From Limnobacter sp. (lineage in GTDB: Bacteria > Pseudomonadota > Gammaproteobacteria > Burkholderiales > Burkholderiaceae_B), in the NCBI GenBank assembly GCA_029866125.1, contig JARWZZ010000015.1:124001-188000 (forward strand): a DNA stretch of 64,000 nucleotides. The letters run 5' to 3'. The translations under genes were made by a program, and so were the position numbers. The notes below the pieces were generated by a model, which saw nothing but the letters and a program-made list of their open reading frames with translations, searched no databases and had not been told where the DNA came from. Positions 26,558 to 35,586 of this stretch are shown one piece after another (position 1 is the first letter of the stretch; each line of letters starts with the position of its first letter).

Positions 26558-27511
26558 ATGATTGAGCTTGCGGCCCAATGCCCGGCAAAAATTAACCTTT
26601 TCCTACATGTGGTTGGTCGTAGGCCCGATGGCTACCATCTGTTGGAAAGCATTTTTTGCCCTATTGGGCTGGTTGATGATTTGCAACTGAACCTGAATCC
26701 AAGGCAGGACGGACGGTTGGTGTTTCACCGCACTGGCCCTTTGCTAGCAATTCCAGAAGACAAAGACCTCACAGTAAAAGCATGCAAAGCTTTTTTTCAA
26801 TTGCATCCGGGCTCAGGTTGGGATGTCGGCATCCATGTCACCAAACGAATCCCCGAGCAAGCAGGTTTAGGCGGCGGCAGCAGCAACGCTGCACAAGTGC
26901 TTCGACTACTGAACAAACAATTCAAATATTGCATTGAAAATGATGTTTTGTTGAACCAAGCATTGAGCTTAGGAGCCGATGTACCTTTCTTTATGCAGGA
27001 CGATTCAGCCTTTGTAGAAGGTATTGGGGAGCAAATTACCCCCATTAGAGGCCTCCAAGCGTCGCTTTTGGTCTACAAGCCCAAAGAAAATTGCCCAACT
27101 CATGAAATTTTTGCTTCAAGTCAATTGACACGCGATTCTTCTCCGGTCAAAATAGCGGTCTTCGATTCAGGCGGATTCGCCGGTAGCGGAAAAACGTGGA
27201 AGTTGCCTGATGGGTCAAACCAAGACGGGTCAAACCAAGGCGGAATGAAAGTGTGGCGTTTTATAAACCAACACACGCGAAACAGCTTGCAAGCGGTGGT
27301 TGAGCAAATGCTCCCCAGCTGGCAAGCAAAGTTTCAAGAGTTCAGTCGGGCGATCAACGTTTTTCAACCGCTTGTGATTCGAATGTCGGGCTCGGGTTCT
27401 TCTTGGTTTGCTGCCTTTCAGCACCAACACGAAGCTGATCAAGCCCACGCGGTTTTAGTAAAAGCGGGTTATGAGCAACAGGGTTCGTTGTTTAAAACTT
27501 GGATTAAATAA
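26558..27511 (+). CDS. ispE: 4-diphosphocytidyl-2-C-methyl-D-erythritol kinase IspE
   Basis: 317 residues. GHMP kinase motifs are present: CPAKINLFLHVVGRRPDGYH, the ATP loop PEQAGLGGGSSNAAQVL, and the C-terminal glycine-rich VIRMSGSGSSWFAAF. It phosphorylates CDP-methylerythritol in the non-mevalonate isoprenoid pathway. It is about 30 residues longer than typical IspE because of an insertion near 200-230 that includes a tandem DGSNQ repeat (separate entry). The insertion replaces the region before the NDF-like loop; the core motifs are intact, so activity is expected. Confidence 0.94.
   Translation: MIELAAQCPAKINLFLHVVGRRPDGYHLLESIFCPIGLVDDLQLNLNPRQDGRLVFHRTGPLLAIPEDKDLTVKACKAFFQLHPGSGWDVGIHVTKRIPEQAGLGGGSSNAAQVLRLLNKQFKYCIENDVLLNQALSLGADVPFFMQDDSAFVEGIGEQITPIRGLQASLLVYKPKENCPTHEIFASSQLTRDSSPVKIAVFDSGGFAGSGKTWKLPDGSNQDGSNQGGMKVWRFINQHTRNSLQAVVEQMLPSWQAKFQEFSRAINVFQPLVIRMSGSGSSWFAAFQHQHEADQAHAVLVKAGYEQQGSLFKTWIK
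27209..27238 (+). repeat. In-frame 15-bp tandem duplication within ispE
   Basis: Two copies of a 15-base unit (GAT/C GGG TCA AAC CAA) follow each other, encoding DGSNQ twice, then GG. They differ at one base. The repeat lies in the extra loop of IspE and could vary in copy number among strains. Confidence 0.85.
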
Positions 27512-27571
27512 GTACGTCAGAATGAATGAGCTTCAGGTAAAAAGTAAAAAGTCTACCTAGCCCAGGTTTTT

Positions 27572-27648
27572 AGGGGAGTCGCCAAGTTGGTTAAGGCACC
27601 GGATTTTGATTCCGGCATCCGAAGGTTCGAATCCTTCCTCCTCTGCCA
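27572..27648 (+). tRNA. tRNA-Gln (anticodon TTG)
   Basis: 77 bases including an encoded CCA. The acceptor stem pairs AGGGGAG with CTCCTCT (one G-U); the D-arm is GCCAAGTTGGTTAAGGC; the anticodon stem CCGGA/TCCGG encloses TTTTGAT with TTG at 27606-27608; the T-arm is GAAGG-TTCGAAT-CCTTC. It lies between ispE and prs and is followed at once by a terminator. Confidence 0.95.
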
Positions 27649-27655
27649 ACATTAG

Positions 27656-27686
27656 AAAGGGCCAGCCAGCGGTTGGCCCTTTTTTA
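27656..27686 (+). terminator. Rho-independent terminator after tRNA-Gln
   Basis: A 9-base stem (AAAGGGCCA paired with TTGGCCCTTT allowing one shift) closes an 8-10 base loop and is followed by a run of T. It ends the ispE/tRNA transcript before prs. Confidence 0.85.
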
Positions 27687-27725
27687 TTGATTCAAACCCT
27701 ACCAGCAACAGCAAGTAGGGAGGAG

Positions 27726-27744
27726 TGCACAACCACATTGTGCA
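27726..27744. repeat. Inverted repeat in the prs upstream region
   Basis: TGCACAA and TTGTGCA are separated by CCACA, 27 bases before the prs start. It could be an operator or a leader hairpin; purine control of prs is known in other bacteria, but this is not the E. coli PurR sequence. Confidence 0.4.
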
Positions 27745-27770
27745 ACCTGAGCTCAGCTTCGAGGAATGTA

Positions 27771-28721
27771 ATGGCTAAAGAGAATTTGATGGTTTTCACC
27801 GGTAACGCAAACCCCGCTTTGGCGGAGGCTGTTGCCAAACATCTTGATATTCCTTTGGGCAAAGCCTCGGTTGGCCGTTTCTCCGACGGCGAAGTCATGG
27901 TGGAAATCAATGAGAACGTACGCGGCAAAGACGTGTTTGTTCTTCAATCCACCTGCGCCCCTACCAATGACAACCTCATGGAAATGATGGTGATGATTGA
28001 CGCCCTGAAGCGTGCTTCAGCAGGTCGCATCACTGCCGCCATTCCTTACTTTGGCTATGCCCGTCAAGACCGCAGGGTTCGCTCCTCACGCGTGGCCATT
28101 ACTGCCAAGGTTGTAGCCAATATGCTGCAAGTGGTCGGCGTTGACCGCGTCTTGACCATGGACTTGCATGCTGACCAAATTCAAGGTTTCTTTGATATTC
28201 CAGTGGACAACATTTATGCATCCCCAGTGCTGTTGGGCGATGTATGGAAGCAGAATTTCGAAAACCTAATGGTGGTTTCGCCTGACGTGGGTGGCGTTGT
28301 TCGCGCCCGCGCTTTGGCCAAACGCCTGGATTGCGATTTGGCAATCATCGACAAACGCCGCCCACGTGCCAACGTGGCAGAGGTCATGAACATCATTGGC
28401 GACGTGAAAGACCGCACTTGCGTAATCATGGACGACATGGTGGACACAGCAAACACCCTGTGCAAGGCCGCCGATGCACTGAAAGCCAATGGCGCCAAGA
28501 AAGTGGTGGCTTACTGTACGCACGCCGTGTTGTCAGGTGGTGCAATTCAACGCGTAGAAGAATCTGCGCTGGATGAGTTGGTAGTGACCGACACCATTCC
28601 AATGAGTGACGCTGCAAAAGCAAGCGACACCATTCGCTCACTGAGCGTGGCCGAATTGATGGCTGAAACCATTCGCCGAATTGTACGTTCCGATTCTGTG
28701 AGCTCCTTGTTCATCGACTAA
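27771..28721 (+). CDS. prs: Ribose-phosphate pyrophosphokinase (PRPP synthetase)
   Basis: 316 residues from the ATG at 27771, with a GAGGA site nine bases upstream. The longer open frame from 27606 runs through the tRNA and terminator and is not real. Conserved segments include [20 protein letters not shown] split near 41-60, the [14 protein letters not shown] motif and the PRPP-binding loop [14 protein letters not shown]. It makes PRPP from ribose 5-phosphate and ATP for nucleotide, His and Trp synthesis. rplY and pth follow, the usual proteobacterial order. Confidence 0.97.
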   Translation: MAKENLMVFTGNANPALAEAVAKHLDIPLGKASVGRFSDGEVMVEINENVRGKDVFVLQSTCAPTNDNLMEMMVMIDALKRASAGRITAAIPYFGYARQDRRVRSSRVAITAKVVANMLQVVGVDRVLTMDLHADQIQGFFDIPVDNIYASPVLLGDVWKQNFENLMVVSPDVGGVVRARALAKRLDCDLAIIDKRRPRANVAEVMNIIGDVKDRTCVIMDDMVDTANTLCKAADALKANGAKKVVAYCTHAVLSGGAIQRVEESALDELVVTDTIPMSDAAKASDTIRSLSVAELMAETIRRIVRSDSVSSLFID

Positions 28722-28828
28722 TCAAGCCGAGACAAGATTTAGAATTTAAGGGGTTTTAAGCAGCCACCCTACCCAAGTGCTGCAAACCACAGGTCACTGG
28801 TCGCGGTGGCTTGTATTTGGAGAAAAAA

Positions 28829-29419
28829 ATGAAAGTAGTTGCAACATCCCGTACAGAGCAGGGTTCTGGAGCGAGCCGCCGCCTGCGTCGTGCTGGGCAG
28901 GTTCCTGGTATTGTTTATGGTGCTGGTCAAGAAGCCAAAGCCATTTCAATCGAGCACAACCCACTCTGGCACGCCGTTCACAAAGAAGTTTTCCATTCAT
29001 CCATTTTGGATCTGGAAATCGATGGCAAGTCAGAACAAGTTTTGTTGCGCACATACCAAGCGCACCCCTACAAGCAACAAATCCAGCACATCGATTTTCT
29101 GCGCGTAGACCCAAGCAAGCCAATTCAAGTTGCGGTGCCCTTGCACTTCAGCGGCCACACTGAGTCTCCAGCTGTGAAGTTGTATGCAGGTCAGGTGACA
29201 TTCGTTGCCAACCAGTTGACCATCGAATGTATGGCTGACAAGTTGCCCGAGTTCATCGCGATTGACTGTTCAGTGTTGGACATCACAAAGCGCAGCATTC
29301 ACGCCAGCGATTTGACACTGCCAGAAGGCGTTACAGTGCCTGACCACGGTCAGCAAGACTCCTCACTGGTTACAGTGAAAATCAAGAACTCTGCTGCAAA
29401 AGCAGCTGGTGATGCTTAA
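28829..29419 (+). CDS. rplY: 50S ribosomal protein L25/Ctc
   Basis: 196 residues from the ATG at 28829, with GGAG eight to ten bases upstream. It is the long, two-domain CTC form: an N-terminal 5S rRNA-binding L25 domain (SGASRRLRRAGQVPGIVYGAG) and a C-terminal beta domain (about 95-185; LPEFIAIDCSVLDITKRSIHA split across its middle). It binds 5S rRNA in the large subunit. It lies 107 bases after prs. Confidence 0.95.
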   Translation: MKVVATSRTEQGSGASRRLRRAGQVPGIVYGAGQEAKAISIEHNPLWHAVHKEVFHSSILDLEIDGKSEQVLLRTYQAHPYKQQIQHIDFLRVDPSKPIQVAVPLHFSGHTESPAVKLYAGQVTFVANQLTIECMADKLPEFIAIDCSVLDITKRSIHASDLTLPEGVTVPDHGQQDSSLVTVKIKNSAAKAAGDA

Positions 29420-29450
29420 TACTTGAATTAAGCTTAGCAACTGAGTTTTA

Positions 29451-29484
29451 ACCATCCTGCACATGGAAACATGTGGAAGATGGT
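29451..29484 (+). other. Structured RNA hairpin with GAAA tetraloop downstream of rplY
   Basis: ACCATC pairs with GATGGT and CACATG pairs with CATGTG around a GAAA loop; the two 6-bp stems are separated by a symmetric 3x3 internal loop (CTG/GAA). It lies 32 bases after the rplY stop and 10 bases before a standard terminator. It could be a stability element, an sRNA end or a protein-binding site. Confidence 0.55.
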
Positions 29485-29494
29485 GAATAAGAAG

Positions 29495-29525
29495 GCCCGC
29501 TCCCTTGAAGGTGGCGGGCTTTTTT
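29495..29525 (+). terminator. Rho-independent terminator after rplY
   Basis: GCCCGC and GCGGGC form the stem around a loop of 13 bases, followed by TTTTTT. It separates prs-rplY from pth. Confidence 0.88.
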
Positions 29526-29655
29526 GTAACTGCTTTTTTGCGAGCCGGTTTTGCCAGAGATTTTGCCCAGTTTGTTACCCGCTACTGCATACTTGTGCTT
29601 TTATGGCGGTGTGTATTTTTAGCCATAAGTTTTAAAACTTGAGTACCGTTTTCAA

Positions 29656-30294
29656 ATGACGACAACATCCACAGGCATCCGCTTGATTGTAGGCTTGGGC
29701 AACCCTGGCCCTCAATACGAGGACACTCGCCACAATGCGGGCGTCTGGTTTCTGAATGCCCTCGCGCGCAAATTGGGCACAAGCCTGCAAACCGACAAAC
29801 GGTTTTTCGGCGATTTGGCCAAGGTGAAGTTTCAAGGCGAGGACGTGTGGCTGCTATTCCCCACCACCTACATGAACCGATCGGGTCAAGCGGTGGGTGC
29901 TTTGTCCAAGTTCTTCAAAATTGAACCCTCGGAAATTCTGGTGGCGCATGATGAACTGGACATGCTGCCAGGCCAACTTAAGATTAAAAAAGGCGGGGGA
30001 CATGCTGGTCACAATGGCCTGCGGGACATTCAAGCCCACATCGGTACGAATGATTACTGGCGCGCACGGATTGGCATTGGGCACCCTCGCACACTGAACT
30101 TGCAGCAAGGGGTGGCTGATTTTGTGTTGCACCGCCCCAGCACGGAACAACAGCAAGAAATTGATTTTTGCGTGAATGTTTTGCTCAAGCACATGGACTT
30201 GGTCTTGAATGGTCAAATTGCGAAAGCAACCACACAAGTGCACACTGAAGTGGATCAAGCCTTTAAGCTAAGGCATGCGCCACCGGCCAAATGA
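29656..30294 (+). CDS. pth: Peptidyl-tRNA hydrolase
   Basis: 212 residues. Conserved elements are RLIVGLGNPGPQYEDTRHNA with the catalytic His, the TYMNRSGQAV motif, and DELDMLPGQLKIKKGGGHAG followed by HNGLRDI. It recycles peptidyl-tRNA that drops off ribosomes. About 20 residues are added at the C-terminus relative to E. coli Pth. The call is secure; it follows prs-rplY as in most betaproteobacteria. Confidence 0.97.
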   Translation: MTTTSTGIRLIVGLGNPGPQYEDTRHNAGVWFLNALARKLGTSLQTDKRFFGDLAKVKFQGEDVWLLFPTTYMNRSGQAVGALSKFFKIEPSEILVAHDELDMLPGQLKIKKGGGHAGHNGLRDIQAHIGTNDYWRARIGIGHPRTLNLQQGVADFVLHRPSTEQQQEIDFCVNVLLKHMDLVLNGQIAKATTQVHTEVDQAFKLRHAPPAK

Positions 30295-30318
30295 ATCAAG
30301 TACGAAATCAGGTGAGGA

Positions 30319-31431
30319 ATGGTCCGAAATAATCTCATGATCATTGCTGGCGAGAAGGCCCAGCAACACATTGCCCAGCACGGACTGTCCCCTGACAACA
30401 TTTGTGCAATACCCGCAGCTGCAGGCGGCCCAAAAGGCTTGATTCTGCAAGGGCTTGATCATTTTTTGTTTCAAGATTTTTTTAGCCAAGATGTGCTTGA
30501 GAAGCGCACCCAAAAAGGCATTGCACCACTGGAATTGATTGGAGCCTCGATTGGCGCTTGGCGCATGGCGGCTGCCGCCAGTAACAACCCGTCCAAGGTA
30601 CTCAATCGCCTGGCCGACCAGTACTGTGATGCACAACGGTACGCGAAAAACGTGAACCGCCAGCAAATCACTGAAGTGTGCAACGCCATGGTGAAAGAGG
30701 TGCTGGGTAGCGCAGGTGCCGAAATATGCCAACCCACTGGCAAACAATTGATGGTTTGGGTTAATCGCGGCAAACCCACTTTGTACAAGCCCAGGGCCGG
30801 GGTGCATCACGAGCCTCGTAAAGGAGGCTTTGCCTCAGCGGTTTTTAGCAATGCGTGGAACCGCAACAAACTGGCCACTTACTTTGAGCGGTGGGTGTTC
30901 CACAGTGGCAGTGAGGCACCGGCTTGGTTGAGCAAGCCCTATGACGGCATACCCGGCCACTTTGCCCAGCTGAGTGCAAGCAATTTGCATTCGGCCCTGC
31001 TGGCATCCGGCAGCATTCCGTTTGTGCTGGATGCGGTGCCGCACATCCAACACCACAATGGGAATGAGGTGTTTGAAGGCCCATTCTGGGATGGTGGGCT
31101 GACCGACTACCATTTGGCCCTGCCCTTTCACCGCAAAGAGGGCATTGTGCTGTACCCACACTTTTCCAATACAGTGACGCCGGGCTGGCTGGACAAGTTT
31201 TTAAAAATCCGCAAAGCCAAACCCGAGTGGATGAGCAATGTGGTTTTGATTTGCCCCACACCGGAATTTGTAGCCCGCCTACCCGCCAAAAAAGTACCCG
31301 ACCGGAGCGATTTCAAACGTTACGGTGTAAACCACGATTTAAGGATCAAACACTGGCGTTTGGCGATTGCGGAAAGCCACCGCTTGGCTGACGATTTGTC
31401 CAACTGGCTACAGAAAATCAACAAAGGCTGA
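30319..31431 (+). CDS. Patatin-like phospholipase/acyl hydrolase
   Basis: 370 residues. The patatin signature is present: a glycine-rich oxyanion loop (AAAGGPKGL), the nucleophile elbow GASIGAWR (G-x-S-x-G) and the Asp of the catalytic dyad in DGGLTDY. It is expected to hydrolyse acyl esters of lipids. There is no signal peptide or clear membrane helix, so it is cytoplasmic or secreted by a signal-independent route. It begins 24 bases after pth. The substrate cannot be told from the sequence. Confidence 0.85.
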   Translation: MVRNNLMIIAGEKAQQHIAQHGLSPDNICAIPAAAGGPKGLILQGLDHFLFQDFFSQDVLEKRTQKGIAPLELIGASIGAWRMAAAASNNPSKVLNRLADQYCDAQRYAKNVNRQQITEVCNAMVKEVLGSAGAEICQPTGKQLMVWVNRGKPTLYKPRAGVHHEPRKGGFASAVFSNAWNRNKLATYFERWVFHSGSEAPAWLSKPYDGIPGHFAQLSASNLHSALLASGSIPFVLDAVPHIQHHNGNEVFEGPFWDGGLTDYHLALPFHRKEGIVLYPHFSNTVTPGWLDKFLKIRKAKPEWMSNVVLICPTPEFVARLPAKKVPDRSDFKRYGVNHDLRIKHWRLAIAESHRLADDLSNWLQKINKG

Positions 31432-31547
31432 AGTCCAACACACGTGCACTTGATATCACCTTTTTAGGGCAAGCATCGCGGGGGAACTGGATGGGGACGC
31501 AAATACATACCATGTCCATTGACCTCGCATAGAAAGGACAATGCAAC

Positions 31548-33173
31548 GTGAGAACATGGACAATTGCGAAGAAATTAACCGTATCGATGAGTATTTTGAT
31601 TGTGCTATCAATCTCGATACTTTCGATCTTCGCCTATGAACTGAAGGGACAAACCACCAAAGTACAGCTCAATGTTGAACCACTGATTGACGTGGGCAAC
31701 ACACTGAATTTTATTCAGCGCGCACGAGTGAACTTGCGTGATGCGCTGTTTGCCACCCAGTCGGGTGCCCCGTTTGAAAAAATTAAGGGTTACCAAAACA
31801 CCTATCAAGAACTGGCTAAGCAAGTGGACGACCTAATAGGAAAACTCAAGCAGCGCCCACTCTCCGCAAAAGCCAGTCAGCACCTGAGCGAAGGTGCCGC
31901 CGCTTGGAACAACCTTAAAATCGTGGTGGGCAAAATTGAAACCGCCACCAATGAGAGAAATTTTGAGCTTGCAATCCAGCTGATGCTGACTGACTGTTTT
32001 GAGGCAGCAACTGCGGCTGTGAGTGGGTTTAACAAGTTTGCTGACCAATTGAACCTAGAGATGAGCAACGCCACCGAGGCCAATATCGAGAGCATCCATT
32101 CGTTTACCCTCGTCGCAACCATCATTGCCTTACTGGCAATTGCATCGGCTTCAACCATGGCATTTCGGGCGATTACCCACATGAGGACCTCGCTGCAACA
32201 GGCCATTCGATTCAGCAAGACCATCGAAAGCGGTGACTTGACTCAAAACATTGACAACACCAGCGATGATGAAACTGGCACACTGCTAAGCAACTTAAAC
32301 TCCATGAGCAATGGCCTGCGTGAAACGGTATCGTCGATGATCAGCGGCACGCACCAATTGAAGTCCATCACCGAGATGTTGAACTCCTCCTCCAAGGTAC
32401 TCAAGCATTCGTCCTCTGAGGTGTCTGCATCAACCACCAACACCTCGGTTGCGGTTGAACAACTGGGAAGCAGCATGGGCTGCGTATCGGAATCTGCCGA
32501 CCAAGTGCTGGGCAATGTTCAACAAAGCCTTGAGCAAACTGAACAAAGTAAAACCCGCATTACTGTTTTGGTTTCTGAAATTGGCAAAGTGGAAAACGCG
32601 GTACAACACATGTCGTCCAGCGTGGCTGACTTTATCAAAGCCACGCTAACAATCACCACCATGACCAACGAGATTAAACAAATTGCCAATCAAACCAATT
32701 TGCTGGCGCTGAACGCTGCCATTGAGGCGGCCCGCGCCGGGGAACAAGGCCGAGGCTTTGCGGTGGTGGCCGATGAAGTGCGCAAGTTGGCTGAAATGAG
32801 CTCAGTGTCTGCCGTCAAGATTTCGGAAACCACCGCCAAACTGAACAGCCTTGCCCAAGTGGTTGAAGGCGCGGTGGGCGATGGCCTCAGCTCAATTACC
32901 AGCTCTAGGGGCTATGCGGACCTTGCCGTCCATGCCATCGTGGAAACTGAGCAGCAGGCACAGCGCTCATTGTCAGAAGTGAACAGCATTACCAACGGGG
33001 TGACTGAACAGGCCCAAGCGTCGGACCTGGTGTCTAAAAACCTAACTCGAATTGTCAGCATGATGGACACCAGCGAGAAAGCATTGAAGAAAAACCTAGA
33101 AAGCACGCAATCCATTCTGGAAGTTGTGAACCAACTGGAACAGGCCGCTACCAAATTTAGACTTCAAAAGTGA
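31548..33173 (+). CDS. Methyl-accepting chemotaxis protein
   Basis: 541 residues beginning with GTG; an AAGGA site lies about ten bases before it. TM1 is near residues 12-30 and TM2 near 188-210, enclosing a periplasmic four-helix-bundle-like sensor of about 155 residues. A HAMP domain follows, then the cytoplasmic signalling tip [20 protein letters not shown] and [19 protein letters not shown]. It would signal to CheA/CheW. It is isolated from other chemotaxis genes here, and the ligand is unknown. It has no C-terminal pentapeptide for CheR docking. Confidence 0.93.
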   Translation: MRTWTIAKKLTVSMSILIVLSISILSIFAYELKGQTTKVQLNVEPLIDVGNTLNFIQRARVNLRDALFATQSGAPFEKIKGYQNTYQELAKQVDDLIGKLKQRPLSAKASQHLSEGAAAWNNLKIVVGKIETATNERNFELAIQLMLTDCFEAATAAVSGFNKFADQLNLEMSNATEANIESIHSFTLVATIIALLAIASASTMAFRAITHMRTSLQQAIRFSKTIESGDLTQNIDNTSDDETGTLLSNLNSMSNGLRETVSSMISGTHQLKSITEMLNSSSKVLKHSSSEVSASTTNTSVAVEQLGSSMGCVSESADQVLGNVQQSLEQTEQSKTRITVLVSEIGKVENAVQHMSSSVADFIKATLTITTMTNEIKQIANQTNLLALNAAIEAARAGEQGRGFAVVADEVRKLAEMSSVSAVKISETTAKLNSLAQVVEGAVGDGLSSITSSRGYADLAVHAIVETEQQAQRSLSEVNSITNGVTEQAQASDLVSKNLTRIVSMMDTSEKALKKNLESTQSILEVVNQLEQAATKFRLQK

Positions 33174-33179
33174 ACAGGA

Positions 33180-33207
33180 TGGGGTGAACAAGGTACAATT
33201 CACCCCA
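33180..33207 (+). repeat. Inverted repeat between the chemoreceptor gene and ychF
   Basis: TGGGGTGAA and TTCACCCCA form a perfect 9-bp stem around a 10-base loop. The loop and stem contain TACAAT at 33194-33199, a possible -10 box for ychF. No T-run follows, so termination alone does not explain it. Confidence 0.45.
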
Positions 33208-33233
33208 TTCAATTAGTCACTTAGCGAATTCTC

Positions 33234-34328
33234 ATGACCCTCAAATGCGGCATCGTTGGCCTTCCCAACGTCGGTAAATCCACCCTTTTTAACGCACTCA
33301 CCAAAGCGGGCATTCCAGCTGAGAATTATCCGTTTTGTACGATTGAGCCTAATGTGGGCATGGTGGAAGTGCCTGATGCCCGCTTGGGAAAATTGGCTGA
33401 GATAGTCAACCCCGAGCGCATTTTGCATGCCACAGTGGAGTTTGTGGACATCGCAGGCTTGGTGGCAGGCGCCTCCAAAGGCGAAGGCTTGGGCAACCAG
33501 TTTTTGTCACACATTCGTGAAACCGATGCCATCGTGAACGTGGTGCGCTGCTTTGAAGACGGCAATGTGATCCACGTGGCCAACAAAGTTGACCCCCTGG
33601 CCGACATTGAAACCATTGAAACCGAGTTGTGCTTGGCCGACATGTCCACAGTTGAGAAAGGCATTCAACGCTACGCCAAGCAGGCTCGATCTGGTGGAGA
33701 CAAAGAAGCCTCCAAGATTTTGGCAATTCTAGAAAAGTGCCAAAAGCAGTTAAACGAGGTGAAGCCCATCCGTGCCTTGGGCCTAGACGCAGAGGACCTG
33801 TTTGCGATCAAGAGTTTTGGCTTGATCACCGCCAAACCCGCCATGTATGTGGCCAACGTGGCTGAAGACGGTTTTTCAAACAACCCATTTTTAGACCAAC
33901 TGCGTGATTATGCCGCCAAGCAAAACGCGCCTGTGGTTGCTGTATGCGCTGCCATTGAAGCTGAAATTGCAGACTTGGATGATGCAGACAAGCAAGAATT
34001 CCTGACCGACTTGGGCATGGAAGAGCCCGGTTTGAACCGCGTGATTCGCGCCGGCTTTTCACTATTGGGCTTGCACACTTACTTCACAGCAGGTGTCAAA
34101 GAAGTGCGCGCATGGACCATTCATTTGGGCGACACAGCCCCCAAGGCGGCAGGCGTGATTCACACTGATTTTGAGCGTGGCTTTATCCGCGCCCAAACCA
34201 TCAGCTATGAAGACTACATTCAGTACAAGGGCGAGAACGGTGCGAAAGAAGCCGGCAAGATGCGGGCTGAGGGCAAGGAATACGTCGTGAAAGATGGTGA
34301 TGTGTTGAACTTCTTGTTTAACGTTTAA
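33234..34328 (+). CDS. ychF: YchF, Obg-like ribosome-associated ATPase
   Basis: 364 residues. P-loop [18 protein letters not shown], switch region [20 protein letters not shown], the NxxE-type motif used for ATP specificity ([10 protein letters not shown]) and the C-terminal TGS-like domain ([20 protein letters not shown]). YchF binds ribosomes and prefers ATP; in E. coli it affects oxidative stress response and leaderless translation. It often follows pth, as here with two genes between. Confidence 0.97.
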   Translation: MTLKCGIVGLPNVGKSTLFNALTKAGIPAENYPFCTIEPNVGMVEVPDARLGKLAEIVNPERILHATVEFVDIAGLVAGASKGEGLGNQFLSHIRETDAIVNVVRCFEDGNVIHVANKVDPLADIETIETELCLADMSTVEKGIQRYAKQARSGGDKEASKILAILEKCQKQLNEVKPIRALGLDAEDLFAIKSFGLITAKPAMYVANVAEDGFSNNPFLDQLRDYAAKQNAPVVAVCAAIEAEIADLDDADKQEFLTDLGMEEPGLNRVIRAGFSLLGLHTYFTAGVKEVRAWTIHLGDTAPKAAGVIHTDFERGFIRAQTISYEDYIQYKGENGAKEAGKMRAEGKEYVVKDGDVLNFLFNV

Positions 34329-34395
34329 TTTGTACAAATTGGCCTTGAAAGAGGCTTAATCCTTGATTCTCAATTCGTTTTAAAAGACCACAGCC

Positions 34396-34433
34396 GCAAG
34401 AGTCAACACAAACTGAAGCCGGTTGACTCTTGC
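34396..34433. repeat. 12-bp perfect inverted repeat upstream of the HNH gene
   Basis: GCAAGAGTCAAC and GTTGACTCTTGC are separated by 14 bases and end 22 bases before the HNH start. No T-run follows, so it is not a simple terminator; the right arm contains TTGACT, a -35-like hexamer. It may be an operator or mRNA hairpin. Confidence 0.5.
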
Positions 34434-34455
34434 AGTATGAAGTATGGAGGTCTGA

Positions 34456-34785
34456 ATGCCAAAGCGCCGCAACACCGATGTGGAAAGCTGGTACAAAACA
34501 CCCGAGCCCGAAACCTGCCCCTTGTGCGGACGGGAAATTCCCCCTTCAGTGCGCGACCTTCACCACTTGGTACCCAAGCTAAAGGGCGGAAAGGTGACAC
34601 AAAGCCTTCACCGCATTTGCCACCGCCAAATTCACGCCTTGTTTACAGAATCTGAACTGGCGCAATATTACTCAACCATTGAAGCCCTGCTGACCTACCC
34701 TGACATGCAAACCTTTGTGAAATGGGTGAAGTCCAAGCCAAATGATTTCATGGACCGTACCCGAAAGAGCAAGCGGCTGAGGTGA
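34456..34785 (+). CDS. Small HNH-type endonuclease-like protein
   Basis: 109 residues. A zinc ribbon CPLC (Cys21, Cys24), the double His of the beta-beta-alpha fold (His36, His37 in LHHLVPK) and CHRQIH (Cys55, His60) make an HNH finger; the central Asn of the classic triad is not evident. GGAGG precedes the ATG by six bases. The basic C-terminus (DRTRKSKRLR) may contact nucleic acid. Proteins of this type are common as solitary genes in proteobacteria, so I would not assume it is a mobile element. Function unknown. Confidence 0.75.
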   Translation: MPKRRNTDVESWYKTPEPETCPLCGREIPPSVRDLHHLVPKLKGGKVTQSLHRICHRQIHALFTESELAQYYSTIEALLTYPDMQTFVKWVKSKPNDFMDRTRKSKRLR

Positions 34786-34827
34786 TGAATTCAAGCGGTT
34801 GGACAACTTATACCCGCAACATACACA

Positions 34828-35586
34828 TCAAACCAAAGTCCGCCCAAGGGCCTTGGCGGACTCCAGCAAATGCGGTACCTGTTGCAACATTTCATTGAGA
34901 GACATGCGTGCAGCGGGTGCTTGCACAGCCAGCGCGCAACGCACCAATTTGCTGCCCGCTTGCACCACAGGTACTGCTACGCAAATCAAACCTTCAACAA
35001 ACTCTTCAGCGTCTACTGCGTAACCCTGCTTCTGAATTTGCGCCAGCTCGGTATTCACGGCTTCACGGGTAGTGAGTGTGGTGCTGGTATAGCCGGGCAA
35101 CGGCAGGGCATCCAGTAAGGCGTTGCGCTGGGCTGCAGGCATCTGGGCGAGGAAAAGCTTGCCACTGGCTGAGCAATGTATAGGCACGCGCGTGCCCGCC
35201 TTCAGTTCCATGCGCAAGGGGAATGCCGACTCCACACGATCCAGATAAATAACCTCGGTACCACTAAGGGCAGTGAGGTTACAACTTTCACCAATGACGC
35301 TCACCAATTGCCGAAGTACTGCATGCCGAACCCCACGGCGGGTGTCCGAGGTGAGTACATTCTCTGCTAAACGCACTAGACGGGATGCAGGGGCAAACAA
35401 ACGACCGCCGGGTTCTTTGGCGATAAGCCCGCCCTCCTCCAACTGACTCAGCATTCGGTGAACGCTGGGCTTGGGCCAGCCAGACAATTTGACTGCATCT
35501 GCAAGGCTGAAAGGTTGGCCGGTGGCGCAAAGCATGTCCAGAAGTTCAAAAATACGAAGGACTGGAGAAATTTTTGAATGTTCCAT
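34828..35586 (-). CDS. IclR-family transcriptional regulator
   Basis: 252 residues. An N-terminal winged helix-turn-helix (LADAVKLSGWPKPSVHRMLSQL in residues 23-45) precedes the IclR effector-binding domain (about 75-245; IHCSASGKLFLAQMP and the GYAVDAEEFVEGLICVAVPV segment). It is divergent from the SDR-monooxygenase operon and probably controls it. The start codon lies against a pair of direct repeats and has no Shine-Dalgarno sequence. IclR regulators often respond to small catabolic intermediates. Confidence 0.9.
   Translation of the reverse strand: MEHSKISPVLRIFELLDMLCATGQPFSLADAVKLSGWPKPSVHRMLSQLEEGGLIAKEPGGRLFAPASRLVRLAENVLTSDTRRGVRHAVLRQLVSVIGESCNLTALSGTEVIYLDRVESAFPLRMELKAGTRVPIHCSASGKLFLAQMPAAQRNALLDALPLPGYTSTTLTTREAVNTELAQIQKQGYAVDAEEFVEGLICVAVPVVQAGSKLVRCALAVQAPAARMSLNEMLQQVPHLLESAKALGRTLV

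Noticed and set aside
27606-27770. A 55-residue N-terminal extension of Prs in an open frame
   Set aside because: It runs through the tRNA-Gln gene and its terminator and is absent from the conserved protein; the ATG at 27771 has a good ribosome site.
34456-34785. HNH protein as part of a mobile element or group II intron
   Set aside because: No reverse transcriptase, transposase, flanking target duplication or intron structure is visible.
34839-34864. Hairpin AGTCCGCC...GGCGGACT at the end of the IclR gene as a terminator
   Set aside because: It is within the coding sequence and has no T-run on either strand.
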